Below, piece after piece: positions 48,870 through 57,415 of a DNA stretch of 64,000 bases (positions within the stretch are counted from its first letter, which is position 1; the number at the start of each line of letters is the position of its first letter). Made by a program: the position numbers and the translations under genes. The notes beneath the pieces were generated by a model. The model had not been told where the DNA came from. It made no database searches and saw only the letters and a program-made list of their open reading frames with translations. The stretch comes from VBCK01 sp036270655 (GTDB lineage: Bacteria; Pseudomonadota; Gammaproteobacteria; Burkholderiales; Burkholderiaceae_F), in the NCBI GenBank assembly GCA_036270655.1, contig DATBCD010000019.1, positions 1-64,000 on the forward strand, read 5' to 3'.

Positions 48870-51434
48870 ATGACCTGGTTCAACGATCTGCTGCGCAGCC
48901 CGCCTGCGGAATCGCCCGTGCACAGGGCCGGGCGACCCGCCGGATCCGGGTCCCTGCCGACCGTAGAGCCGGATACTGCCCGGGCGGCGTTGGCCACGGC
49001 CACCGACGTCGAACACCGGCGACGCCTGGCCGAGGAATTGGGCTGCGCGCTGGCCGCGTTGCGCAGGATGCCATCGCCCGACGATGGACCCGACGTCTGG
49101 GTCGCCGCCGTATGCCATCTGCCCGACAAGTCGCTGGCGTTGCACTGGCTGGAGACTCTGAGTGGTGACACCTGCCTGGGCGAGGTTGCGGTGCACGGTC
49201 GCTTCGCCGAGGTGCGCGTCGCCGCGGTGCAACGAATCTCGGATCCCGACATTCTGGGGCTCGTCGCCCGCCTGAGCCGGGGCAAGGACAAAGGGGTGTT
49301 CCGGCACTGCTCCGACGTGCTGCGGCAGCGGCGCCACAGCGCCGATCGGGCGCAGCGGGCGGCGCAACTGGCCGTCGCGCTGCACGAGTTGCTGGAGCAC
49401 GCCCCGCTGGCGGTGTCGTCCTTGCTCGATCTGCGAGGCGAGTTGCAGGCACTCGAAAGCGCCGGCGAACCGCTGACCGAATGCCGCGCGCTGCTGGATC
49501 AGGCCGACGAGCGTCTGAGGCAGGAATCGGAGGCGCGGCGCAATCTGCAAACCTGTCGGGACGAAGCGGCCGAACTGGCGGCGCAGTGCGCCAACGGCGC
49601 GTGGCCAGAGGCGCAGTTGCTGGACCAATGGCGCCAACGGTATTCGTCCCTCGATCTGGCACGCGCCAACCTTCCGGACTGGCTCAGCGGGAAGGCCGCC
49701 TGGCAGACCTTGGTCGGGGCGCTGCACCAGATTCAGACGCGCCTGTCGGAGTTGGAGGCGGACGCCTTGCGCATTCAGACTTGCGAGCAATTCCTGTCCG
49801 CGCTGGGCGCGCAGCCGATCGAGCCCGCCACAGCGGCGGCGTGGGAGGCGCTGCCAAAGCCCGATTACCCGGAAATGCGCGAAGGGCTTCAAACCCGCTG
49901 GCAGGCGCTGCAGGCGCCGCCGCAAACGCCCCCGCAACACGCGCCCGCGCGCAGCGCGGAACCGCCGGCGCCGCAGCCCAGGATCGATCTGAATGCGGTG
50001 CGCACCCTGCTGGAGCAGATGGAACAGGCGCTCGAGGGCGGACACCTGGCCGACGCGGACGCGGCGGCCAAGAGAATCAAGGCCGCGCTCGGCAGCGCCG
50101 CACTGCGGGGCGAGCTGGCGTCGCGGTATCAGCACGCACAGACCCGCCTGGTCGAACTGAGCGGGTGGGCCAAGTGGGGAGTCGCGCAGAAGCGCTCGCA
50201 CCTGGTTGCGGCTGCCGAAGAGCTTTTGGCCGGCCAGCACGATGTGGATTACCTGGCGCGCGCGGTGCCGGCGCTGCGCGAGGAGTGGAAGCAGCTGGGC
50301 AGTCAGCCCGTGCCGGCGCACGGCGAGTGGGAGCGTTTCGATGCGGCGCTGGTAAAAGCCTACCGGCCGGTGGCCGCGTTGCGCGCCGAGGAAGCGGCCC
50401 GCCGCGCGCAGGCGCGCACGGAAAAGGAGGCGCTGTGCGCCCAATGGGAAGCCTTTGTCGCGGCAGTGGACTGGGAGCAGCCGGACTACGCCGCGATCGA
50501 AGCCCGGCGCACCCAGGCGTTGAATCTTTGGCGCACTGCAGCACGGGCCGGGTTCCGCGACGAACGCCTGTTGCGCAAACGCTTTGACGCGCTGATTGCC
50601 GACATCGACCAGCGCGTGGCGGCTGCGCGTTCCTCGGAAGTGCAGCGCCGCGAGCAATTGATCGGCGCGGCCGAGGCGTTGCGTGAACTGCCGGACTTGC
50701 GCGGCGCGATGACCGAGGCCAAGGCCTTGCAGGAACGCTGGCGCAACGAGGCGGGCTCGCTGCGGCTGCCGCGGGGTGAAGAGCAGAGGTTGTGGCATCG
50801 CTTCCGCGCCGCTTGCGACGCGGTGTTCGCGCGCCGCGATTCGGAGCGCGCCGAACAGGCCGCGCAGCGCGAAAAGCGCGCGCAGGCTCGCGTGGCGTTG
50901 CTGGACGCTTTCGAAGTCACCGTCGCGGGCACCGACGCCGGTCAGATCAAGCGCGCGCTGGCGCAGTTTCGAACCGAGTGGGACGCGTCCAAGCCGGGCG
51001 CCGGCGCGCCGAGCGATGCTCTCGATCAGCGCGCGCGCGACTTGCAGCAAAAAACGCAGCAGCGCATCGACGCGCTGCAGCGCCAGGCGCATCGAACCCG
51101 GCTGGATGCTCTGGCCCAGCAGGCCGCGCCCGCCGAGGACCTGGACGAGGACGCGCTGGCGGCGGGCCGCGAAGCGCGCGAAGCGTTGCTGATCGACCTG
51201 GAGATCGCGCTCGATCTGCCGACACCCGAGCAGTCGGCCCCGGCACGCCGACGGCGCCAGCTGGAACGCCTGCAGGACCGGTTCCGTGGCGGCCGCGAGC
51301 AGCGACCGAAGGCCGAGGAGCTGCTGTCGCAGTGGTATGCCACCCCGGCCAGCCCGGATGAGGCGATGAACCAGCGCGTGGCCGCGGTGGTGAGCAAACT
51401 GCTGGAACAGGGCCAGGCCGCCGCGCGGAAATGA
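48870..51434 (+). CDS. large DUF349-repeat coiled-coil protein
   Basis: An 854-residue cytoplasmic protein. The N-terminal 170 residues read as HEAT-like helical pairs (VRVAAVQRISDPDILGLVARLS). The remainder contains several DUF349-type helical repeats, recognised by the pattern ALQERWR...LPRGEEQRLWHRFRAACDAVFARR and EEWKQLGSQPVPAHGEWERFDAALVKAY. The C terminus is highly charged and coiled-coil. DUF349 proteins in proteobacteria are of unknown function. No enzymatic motif is seen. It is the largest gene in its neighbourhood and stands alone on this strand. Confidence 0.85.
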   Translation: MTWFNDLLRSPPAESPVHRAGRPAGSGSLPTVEPDTARAALATATDVEHRRRLAEELGCALAALRRMPSPDDGPDVWVAAVCHLPDKSLALHWLETLSGDTCLGEVAVHGRFAEVRVAAVQRISDPDILGLVARLSRGKDKGVFRHCSDVLRQRRHSADRAQRAAQLAVALHELLEHAPLAVSSLLDLRGELQALESAGEPLTECRALLDQADERLRQESEARRNLQTCRDEAAELAAQCANGAWPEAQLLDQWRQRYSSLDLARANLPDWLSGKAAWQTLVGALHQIQTRLSELEADALRIQTCEQFLSALGAQPIEPATAAAWEALPKPDYPEMREGLQTRWQALQAPPQTPPQHAPARSAEPPAPQPRIDLNAVRTLLEQMEQALEGGHLADADAAAKRIKAALGSAALRGELASRYQHAQTRLVELSGWAKWGVAQKRSHLVAAAEELLAGQHDVDYLARAVPALREEWKQLGSQPVPAHGEWERFDAALVKAYRPVAALRAEEAARRAQARTEKEALCAQWEAFVAAVDWEQPDYAAIEARRTQALNLWRTAARAGFRDERLLRKRFDALIADIDQRVAAARSSEVQRREQLIGAAEALRELPDLRGAMTEAKALQERWRNEAGSLRLPRGEEQRLWHRFRAACDAVFARRDSERAEQAAQREKRAQARVALLDAFEVTVAGTDAGQIKRALAQFRTEWDASKPGAGAPSDALDQRARDLQQKTQQRIDALQRQAHRTRLDALAQQAAPAEDLDEDALAAGREAREALLIDLEIALDLPTPEQSAPARRRRQLERLQDRFRGGREQRPKAEELLSQWYATPASPDEAMNQRVAAVVSKLLEQGQAAARK

Positions 51435-51488
51435 CGGTGGCGGGCGAGCCAGTCCAAATCGACCCGCGCAACGGCTTTCAGAGACCTG

Positions 51489-51788
51489 TCAGACGCCAAG
51501 AAGGCGATTGAGCAGGATCAGCAGGCTTGCGTCCTTGGTTTCCTCGATCAGGACCGAATCGTAGAGCTCGCGCAGCCGATGCAGGCTGCCGCGCGCGCCA
51601 CCGCTTGCCGGTGCGTGCCCGGCGAGCAGACCGCGCAGGACGTGGACCTCGCGCTGCAACGCGGCGGAAACCTTCGGGTCGCGCTGCGCGAACCGCTCGG
51701 CAAGATGGGCCACGGCCGCTTCGACCTCGCGCACGGCCTCCAGGTCAAGGTCCTTATCCGCCTGCGGCTGCTCCGGCGTGCTGGACAT
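51489..51788 (-). CDS. short hypothetical cytoplasmic protein
   Basis: A 99-residue acidic helical protein that I do not recognise (VEAAVAHLAERFAQRDPKVSAALQREVHVLRGLLAG, closing SLLILLNRLLGV). The start at 51788 leaves an N terminus MSSTPEQPQADK; longer in-frame starts would run into the next gene's leader. It is convergent with the DUF349 gene and divergent from the Rap1a-like gene. The coding potential is moderate. Confidence 0.55.
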   Translation of the reverse strand: MSSTPEQPQADKDLDLEAVREVEAAVAHLAERFAQRDPKVSAALQREVHVLRGLLAGHAPASGGARGSLHRLRELYDSVLIEETKDASLLILLNRLLGV

Positions 51789-51883
51789 ACTCGGCTTTCC
51801 CGTCCCGTTGACCCGACAGCCAAGTGTACCCGCTGACAGGTACCAGGCTATCCTCTCGCGCCGGGACGTTGGACGAGGCGAAT

Positions 51884-52285
51884 ATGAACAAGGCCGCACT
51901 TTCCCTGTTATCGATCTGCCTGCTGGGCGCGGCGCCGGGCTTGCTCAGCCCGACCGACGCGAAGGCCACAACCATATTGTCGGGCCCGGCCTTGAGGGAA
52001 ACGGCCGACTCCTATCGGCGGTTCATGGCCGACGATTCCCGACGTGTTCCGGAGGCCGACGTTTCCAAGGGTGCCATCTTCATAGGCTTTGTTCTCGGCG
52101 TGGCCAACACACTCAGCTCGGACAGCATCAGGTTCCTGTGCATCCCCGCCGATGTCACCGACGAGAAGCTCCCGGCGATCGTTCTGAAGTACATCGATGA
52201 ACACCCGGGCGAGTCGAACAGGTCCGGTGCCGAATTGGCCTCTGCTCCGCTTCTTGCGGCCTATCCGTGCACCCGCAAGCCGTGA
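51884..52285 (+). CDS. Rap1a/Tai-like secreted protein
   Basis: A 133-residue exported protein. The signal peptide starts at the ATG at 51884 (NKAALSLLSICLLGAAPGLLSP). The mature part has the pattern of the Rap1a/Tai family: GFVLGVANTL, then FLCIPADVTDEKLPAIVLKYIDEHP, and a terminal PLLAAYPC with the paired Cys. Rap1a and Tai4-type proteins are immunity proteins against type VI secretion amidase effectors, but many family members are orphans. No effector or T6SS gene is nearby, so the name describes the fold only. Confidence 0.7.
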   Translation: MNKAALSLLSICLLGAAPGLLSPTDAKATTILSGPALRETADSYRRFMADDSRRVPEADVSKGAIFIGFVLGVANTLSSDSIRFLCIPADVTDEKLPAIVLKYIDEHPGESNRSGAELASAPLLAAYPCTRKP

Positions 52286-52383
52286 CGCGCGCGAGCCCCG
52301 GGCGTTTTGAGCGGCGTGCCAGGCGGACCAGGCGCTTCGTTTCCCATCAATTTGCTCTTTAGTGCGTATCAGCCCATTACAGG

Positions 52384-52411
52384 CGTAGCGCGTCCTCGGG
52401 ACAGCGCTACG
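52384..52411. other. strong imperfect hairpin after the Rap1a-like gene
   Basis: CGTAGCGC pairs with GCGCTACG (8 bp) and the inner GTCC with GGAC (4 bp), with a single bulged A and a TCG loop. There is no T-run. It sits about 100 bp after the Rap1a-like stop and 145 bp before the aldo/keto reductase gene. It may be a terminator-like structure, an operator, or part of a small RNA. The rest of the 52286-52555 gap shows nothing clear. Confidence 0.4.
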
Positions 52412-52555
52412 TCACGCTGGCAGGTCGCCTGCTCCGCGTTTCGTCCGTAACGCCGCACGCCGGTGTTTGAATCACGTCGTTAACTTCGCGCTCTCAGCAT
52501 GTGAACACCCGACTGCGGGTCTTTTCATCCGCGTGTGAGCGCGACCAGCGAAACC

Positions 52556-53563
52556 ATGGAAACGATTGATATTGGCACGTCCGGCATTGCCGCTTCGCGC
52601 ATCGGACTGGACACCGGGCCGATCGGCCGCTGGGCCTGGGGTGGCAATACCGCCGACCTCGTGCGGTCGATGTCCACCATCCGTTCAGCCATCGAGCGTG
52701 GAATTACCCTCATTGATACGGCGCCGGTATACGGGTTCGGCCTGGCCGAAAGAATGGTCGGCACGGTACTTTCAGACGGCCTGCGTGCCCGCGCAATCAT
52801 CGCGACCCAAACGGGGCTGGAATGGCGAGACGGCAAGGTACGCAGGAACTCCTCGCCTGCGCATGTCCGAAGAGAGGCCGAGCAGTCGCTGCGGCGCCTT
52901 CGGACCGACCATATCGATCTTTATATCGTGCGATGGTCGGACCCGCTCACTCCAATCCACGAGACCGCGAAAACGCTCGCGCGCTTGCTGCAGGAAGGAA
53001 AGATTCGTGCGATCGGGGTATCAAATTACTCTCCGGCACAAATGGATGAGTTCCGGCAGGCTGCGCCCATCCACGCGCTGCAAGCAGCGTACAACCTGTT
53101 TGAACACGAGGCTGAAGGCAGCGTCGTGTCATACGCAAAGCGACACAACATTGCCGTTTTGTGCCACGACACGCTTAGTCGGGCCCTTTTGACAGGGCCG
53201 ATCCCTGCGACGGCGCGGCTCCAGGGTAACGGCCTGCGACGCCACGACCCAACGTTTCACGAGGCGGGGCTGTCTGAAGTTGCTTCGGCCGCATCAGCGC
53301 TCGATCGACACGCGCGGGCGTGCTACGGCGTGCCGCTGATCGCACTGGCGGCTCGATGGGTGCTCGACCAGGAAAACACTGTTGCGCTATGGAGTGCGCA
53401 GCGCCCGGAGCAACTCGACCCTCTGAAGACAGCGATGGGGTGGAGGCTGGACGACATGATGAAGCGCCGAATCGAGACAATCGTCCGGCACACCGTCAAG
53501 GATCCCACCGGCCCGCGATTCATGCCTCCGCCTTCCCGAAGCGAGTTGGCGCTGGTCGAATGA
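52556..53563 (+). CDS. aldo/keto reductase-family protein lacking tetrad Lys and His
   Basis: A 335-residue TIM-barrel protein of the AKR superfamily. Asp and Tyr of the tetrad are present in IDTAPVYGFGLAE. The Lys normally found in the ATK motif is Gln (IIATQTGLEW), and the His normally in the HWPDP motif is Arg (YIVRWSDP). NADP-binding regions (IGVSNYSPAQMDEF; LLQEGKIRAIG) are retained. It may bind cofactor without normal reductase chemistry. The start is ATG at 52556; a GTG at 52535 would add seven residues. It lies 19 bp before the trehalose-6-phosphate synthase gene and is probably in one operon with it. Confidence 0.85.
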   Translation: METIDIGTSGIAASRIGLDTGPIGRWAWGGNTADLVRSMSTIRSAIERGITLIDTAPVYGFGLAERMVGTVLSDGLRARAIIATQTGLEWRDGKVRRNSSPAHVRREAEQSLRRLRTDHIDLYIVRWSDPLTPIHETAKTLARLLQEGKIRAIGVSNYSPAQMDEFRQAAPIHALQAAYNLFEHEAEGSVVSYAKRHNIAVLCHDTLSRALLTGPIPATARLQGNGLRRHDPTFHEAGLSEVASAASALDRHARACYGVPLIALAARWVLDQENTVALWSAQRPEQLDPLKTAMGWRLDDMMKRRIETIVRHTVKDPTGPRFMPPPSRSELALVE

Positions 53564-53582
53564 GGTTGACGAAGGACCGATC

Positions 53583-55841
53583 ATGCGACTTTCCCTGCGT
53601 TCCGTCCTGCCACTGGGCGTTGCACTCGGGTTGATGGCGTACGCGGTTGTTCCGCTGGTCGACAGTCTGACGTTGCGCTGGTTCATGCGCGACCTGGACG
53701 TTCGCTCCGCATTGATCGCCAGCACGATGCAGGACGCGCTGCTGGAGGACGTGGCTACCAGCTCGCGTTACAAGACGGTGGCGTATTTGACCAAGATCAC
53801 GCAGGACGATCGGTTTTACGCGATCGGACTTTGCGAGAATGCCGGCAGCCAGATGATCGCGACCAAGTCGTTTCCGAGGTCGGTGACCTGCCGCGATCTG
53901 GACCGCTTCTCTGATCCCGGGCAGCGTGTACTGGCAACCGACCACGGGACGCTGCATGTGTCAGTGCGGCCAATCGCCGGCGAAACCGGCGCGGTCGGAC
54001 GCCTGATCCTGGTGCATGACATGAGTTTCATCCAGCGGCGCAGCCACGAAGCGAAGCAGTACCTGCTCTACTTCTTCGTGGCACTGGCGGTCATCGTATC
54101 CCTGATCACGGTCGTGATGGCCGAACTCAGCCGGCGAGGCCTGGTCCAGGGGATGCAGGCCATGCTGCGCGGCGAAGGCTGGCGGCGGCCGACCGGGAGG
54201 ACCGGCATACCCGAGTTGCGGCCGATCGAGAGGGATCTGCGTGAATTGATGCGCGATGTCCGCTCCGAGGTGCAGATGCGCGACGAGGCGCAGCTTGCAT
54301 GGGCCCCGGAGACGCTGCGACAGATTCTTCGCCAGGACTTGCGCGGCGAAGAGGTGATCGTGGTCTCCAACCGCGAGCCTTATCTGCACGAGCGGCGTGA
54401 TGGCCGAATCGAGGTACGACGTCCCGCCAGCGGGCTCGTCACAGCGCTCGAGCCGATCATGCGCGCCTGCTCGGGCACCTGGATCGCACACGGAAGCGGT
54501 TCGGCCGACCGCGACATGGTCGACAGGCATGATCGCGTTGCCGTCCCCCCGGAGCATCCGGCCTACCAGATCCGGCGCCTTTGGCTGACTGCCGAGGAGG
54601 AAGCGGGCTACTACTATGGATTCGCCAACGAAGGCCTATGGCCACTGTGCCACATCGCCCATGTTCGACCGGTCTTCCGCAGCACCGACTGGGACCATTA
54701 TGTCGCCGTCAACCAGAAGTTCGCCCAGGCGGTTGTCGAGGAGGCGAACAGCACCAACCCGATCGTGCTGGTGCAGGACTATCACTTTGCGCTGCTGCCG
54801 CGGATGATCCGTGAACGGCTGCCCGAGGCAACGATCATCGCCTTCTGGCATATCCCCTGGCCGAATCCCGAGGCCTTTGCGATCTGTCCATGGCGCGCCG
54901 AAATCCTCGAGGGCCTCCTGGGGAGCAGCATCCTCGGCTTTCACACCCAATTCCACTGCAACAATTTCGTGGACACGGTCGACCGCATGCTCGAGGCGCG
55001 CGTGGACCGGGAAAGCTTCATCGTTACGCATGGCGGCGCGCCGACCGCGATCAAACGCTACCCGATCTCGATCGAGTGGCCGCTGGCGTCCGAGTCGTTG
55101 AAAGAGCCAGTTGAAGTGTGCCGGGCCGATATACGGCAACGAAACGCTCTGCCCGAGGACCATCTGCTTGGCATCGGCGTCGACCGGCTCGATTACACGA
55201 AGGGCATCCTGGAGCGTTTTCGCGCGATCGAGCGCCTGCTGGAGCTTGAACCACAATGGATCGGCAAGTTCTCTTTCATCCAGATCGCCGCCCCGTCGCG
55301 TTCGAGCATTCCCGAGTACCAGTCCTTCGAGATGCAAGTGCGGACGCTGGCGACAAGAATCAACGCTCGCTTCACCGGCGACGGACCGCCACCGATCATC
55401 CTGAAGGTCGAACACCACGAACCGGAAAAGGTCTACCAGCATTACCGCGCCGCCGACCTGTGCTACGTCAGCAGTCTGCACGATGGCATGAACCTGGTGG
55501 CGAAAGAATTCGTCGCCTGTCGTGACGACGAGCGCGGCGTGTTGGTGCTCAGCCACTTCACGGGTGCCTCGCGTGAATTGCCGGAGGCGCTGGTGGTCAA
55601 CCCGTACGACATCGACCAATGCGCCAGGGCGCTGCATCTCGCGCTGGGCATGCCGCCGGCCCAGCAGCGCCAGCGCATGCGATTGATGCGGGCGCTGATC
55701 CAGCAATTCAACGTGTACCGGTGGGCCGGGCGCATGCTGCTGGACGCGGCGGGGATGCGCCTGCGCCGCCACGTCCTTGGTGGACCCCGCGCCATTGTCA
55801 GGCCATTGCGTCGCGAGCCTCTGCGGGTGGCATCTCGCTGA
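53583..55841 (+). CDS. otsA: membrane-anchored trehalose-6-phosphate synthase
   Basis: A 752-residue fusion. Residues about 1-250 look like a sensor N terminus: TM1 (LPLGVALGLMAYAVVPLVDSL), a periplasmic domain of about 130 residues, TM2 (YLLYFFVALAVIVSLITVVM) and a HAMP-like linker. Residues about 257-725 are a GT20 synthase (VIVVSNREPYLHE; QDYHFALLPRMIRERLP; FWHIPWPNPEAF; GVDRLDYTKGILERF; SSLHDGMNLVAKEFVACRDDERGVLVLSHFTGA). It joins UDP-glucose and glucose-6-phosphate. No otsB phosphatase is adjacent. The fusion suggests synthase activity responds to an envelope or osmotic signal; that is inference. Confidence 0.93.
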   Translation: MRLSLRSVLPLGVALGLMAYAVVPLVDSLTLRWFMRDLDVRSALIASTMQDALLEDVATSSRYKTVAYLTKITQDDRFYAIGLCENAGSQMIATKSFPRSVTCRDLDRFSDPGQRVLATDHGTLHVSVRPIAGETGAVGRLILVHDMSFIQRRSHEAKQYLLYFFVALAVIVSLITVVMAELSRRGLVQGMQAMLRGEGWRRPTGRTGIPELRPIERDLRELMRDVRSEVQMRDEAQLAWAPETLRQILRQDLRGEEVIVVSNREPYLHERRDGRIEVRRPASGLVTALEPIMRACSGTWIAHGSGSADRDMVDRHDRVAVPPEHPAYQIRRLWLTAEEEAGYYYGFANEGLWPLCHIAHVRPVFRSTDWDHYVAVNQKFAQAVVEEANSTNPIVLVQDYHFALLPRMIRERLPEATIIAFWHIPWPNPEAFAICPWRAEILEGLLGSSILGFHTQFHCNNFVDTVDRMLEARVDRESFIVTHGGAPTAIKRYPISIEWPLASESLKEPVEVCRADIRQRNALPEDHLLGIGVDRLDYTKGILERFRAIERLLELEPQWIGKFSFIQIAAPSRSSIPEYQSFEMQVRTLATRINARFTGDGPPPIILKVEHHEPEKVYQHYRAADLCYVSSLHDGMNLVAKEFVACRDDERGVLVLSHFTGASRELPEALVVNPYDIDQCARALHLALGMPPAQQRQRMRLMRALIQQFNVYRWAGRMLLDAAGMRLRRHVLGGPRAIVRPLRREPLRVASR

Positions 55842-56044
55842 CCACACCTCACTAGTGGTCTGAACCATCGATGTCGACCGTAAGAATCGACAAATCCTTC
55901 CAAAGAATCTGCAAGACCCGCACCGGCCTGCACAGCTAGGATTGACGCCCCGCGGATACGTACGCGCTGCGGCAATCGCGCCGACCGCGAACAAATCGCG
56001 CGCGCAGATCAGGTCGAGCCACCAAGACCGGCCAAGGAGACGCC

Positions 56045-57415
56045 ATGAATTCCCTCCACCTGCACGTTTCTTTCTCGTACTCGCCCCGTCGCTTCTTCGC
56101 TCTGCTCGGCGTCGTCATTTTCCTGGTCACGGCCTTCGCCATGACAGCCGCCTCGGCGCAGGGCAGGCGGGTGTGGATCACCTCCTGGGCAGCCTCCCCG
56201 CAAGGCCCCTACCCGAGCGGAGCCGCCGTCGCTCAGCCGGATCTGAGTTTCGCCTTTCCCACCAGCAGCGCGAACGACCAGACCTTCCGCCTGATCGTCC
56301 GCCCCGATCTGTGGTCTTCGCAAATGCGAGTGCGCTTCACCAACCTGGTGGGCAACCAGGCGATCACTTTCGACGGGATCTTCGTGGGCCTGCAAAAGAC
56401 CGGCGCGACGATCGAGGGCGGTACCACCCAGCCGATCACGTTCGGCGGCAACGGCAGCCTGACGCTGCAGCCCGGGCAAACCGAGTGGAGCGATCCGGTG
56501 TCTCTGCCGTTTGTGAACGACAGCGATCAAGGTCGCTCCTATCTTCTGGGACGCAAACTCGCCATCAGCTTTCACACGGTCGGCCAGAGCGGCCCGATGA
56601 CCTGGCACGCGAAGGCCATGACGACGTCCTATGTCACCGCCCCGGGCGCCGGCTCGGTCGGACAGATCGAGGACGACGCTGCCTTTCCGACCAGCACCAC
56701 GTCCTGGTACTTCATCGACGCCCTTGACATGATGGCCCCTGAAGGCACCCAACTGGTGGTCGCGCTGGGCGATTCGATCACCGACGGGACGAGCTCCACG
56801 ATCAATGGCGACGACCGCTGGCCGAACGTGCTCGCACGGCGCCTTCACGCCGCCTATGGCGATCGCGTGGTGGTCGTCAACGAGGGCATCGGCGGCAATC
56901 AGATCGTCGGGCCGGCCGTCTATGACCCGACCCACCCCGTCGCCGGAGGCCCATCGGCGGTCGAGCGTCTTTCGCGCGACGTCCTGGGCCTGTCGGGCGT
57001 GACTGCGTTGATCTGGCACGAGGGCACGAACGACGTCTCAGCCGGTACCGGTGCTGCGGCCATCGAAGCGGGCGTGCAGGAGGTCGTACAGAAGCTGCGA
57101 GCGAGCATTCCGGGCATCCGCCTGGTGGGCACGACGATTACGAGCGAAGTGGGTGCCGCGGGCAACGGCGGCACCCCGGCGGCGGCCGCTGAACGGATTT
57201 TGCTGAACAGCTTCATCAAGTCGAGCGGCCTTTTCGACACCGTGGTGGACTTCTACGCCGTGACGACCGATCCGCAGACCGGCGCGCTCAAGGCGCAGTA
57301 CGTCCCCAACACCAGCATCGGCGGGCCTGGTGATCATGTGCATCCGAATCGTGCCGGCTATCTGGCCATGGGAACTGCCGTCCCCATTAATGCGCTGGTG
57401 CACTCGTCCGATTGA
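56045..57415 (+). CDS. secreted SGNH/GDSL esterase (canonical)
   Basis: A 456-residue exported hydrolase. A signal/anchor (RFFALLGVVIFLVTAFAMTAAS) precedes an N-terminal beta domain (WITSWAASPQGP) and an SGNH core with block I VALGDSITDG, block II VNEGIGGN, block III WHEGTNDVSAG and block V DHVHPNRAGY. Catalytic Ser, Gly, Asn and the Asp-x-x-His pair are intact. It is a paralogue of the gene at 11549-12988, whose block I is altered. The 3' end overlaps the convergent patatin gene by 29 bp. Family substrates are acyl or acetyl esters. Confidence 0.9.
   Translation: MNSLHLHVSFSYSPRRFFALLGVVIFLVTAFAMTAASAQGRRVWITSWAASPQGPYPSGAAVAQPDLSFAFPTSSANDQTFRLIVRPDLWSSQMRVRFTNLVGNQAITFDGIFVGLQKTGATIEGGTTQPITFGGNGSLTLQPGQTEWSDPVSLPFVNDSDQGRSYLLGRKLAISFHTVGQSGPMTWHAKAMTTSYVTAPGAGSVGQIEDDAAFPTSTTSWYFIDALDMMAPEGTQLVVALGDSITDGTSSTINGDDRWPNVLARRLHAAYGDRVVVVNEGIGGNQIVGPAVYDPTHPVAGGPSAVERLSRDVLGLSGVTALIWHEGTNDVSAGTGAAAIEAGVQEVVQKLRASIPGIRLVGTTITSEVGAAGNGGTPAAAAERILLNSFIKSSGLFDTVVDFYAVTTDPQTGALKAQYVPNTSIGGPGDHVHPNRAGYLAMGTAVPINALVHSSD

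Noticed and set aside
52507..52525. ACCCG/CGGGT hairpin with CTTTT as a terminator
   Set aside because: Only 5 bp, located about 30 bp before the aldo/keto reductase start, and no upstream transcript obviously needs it.
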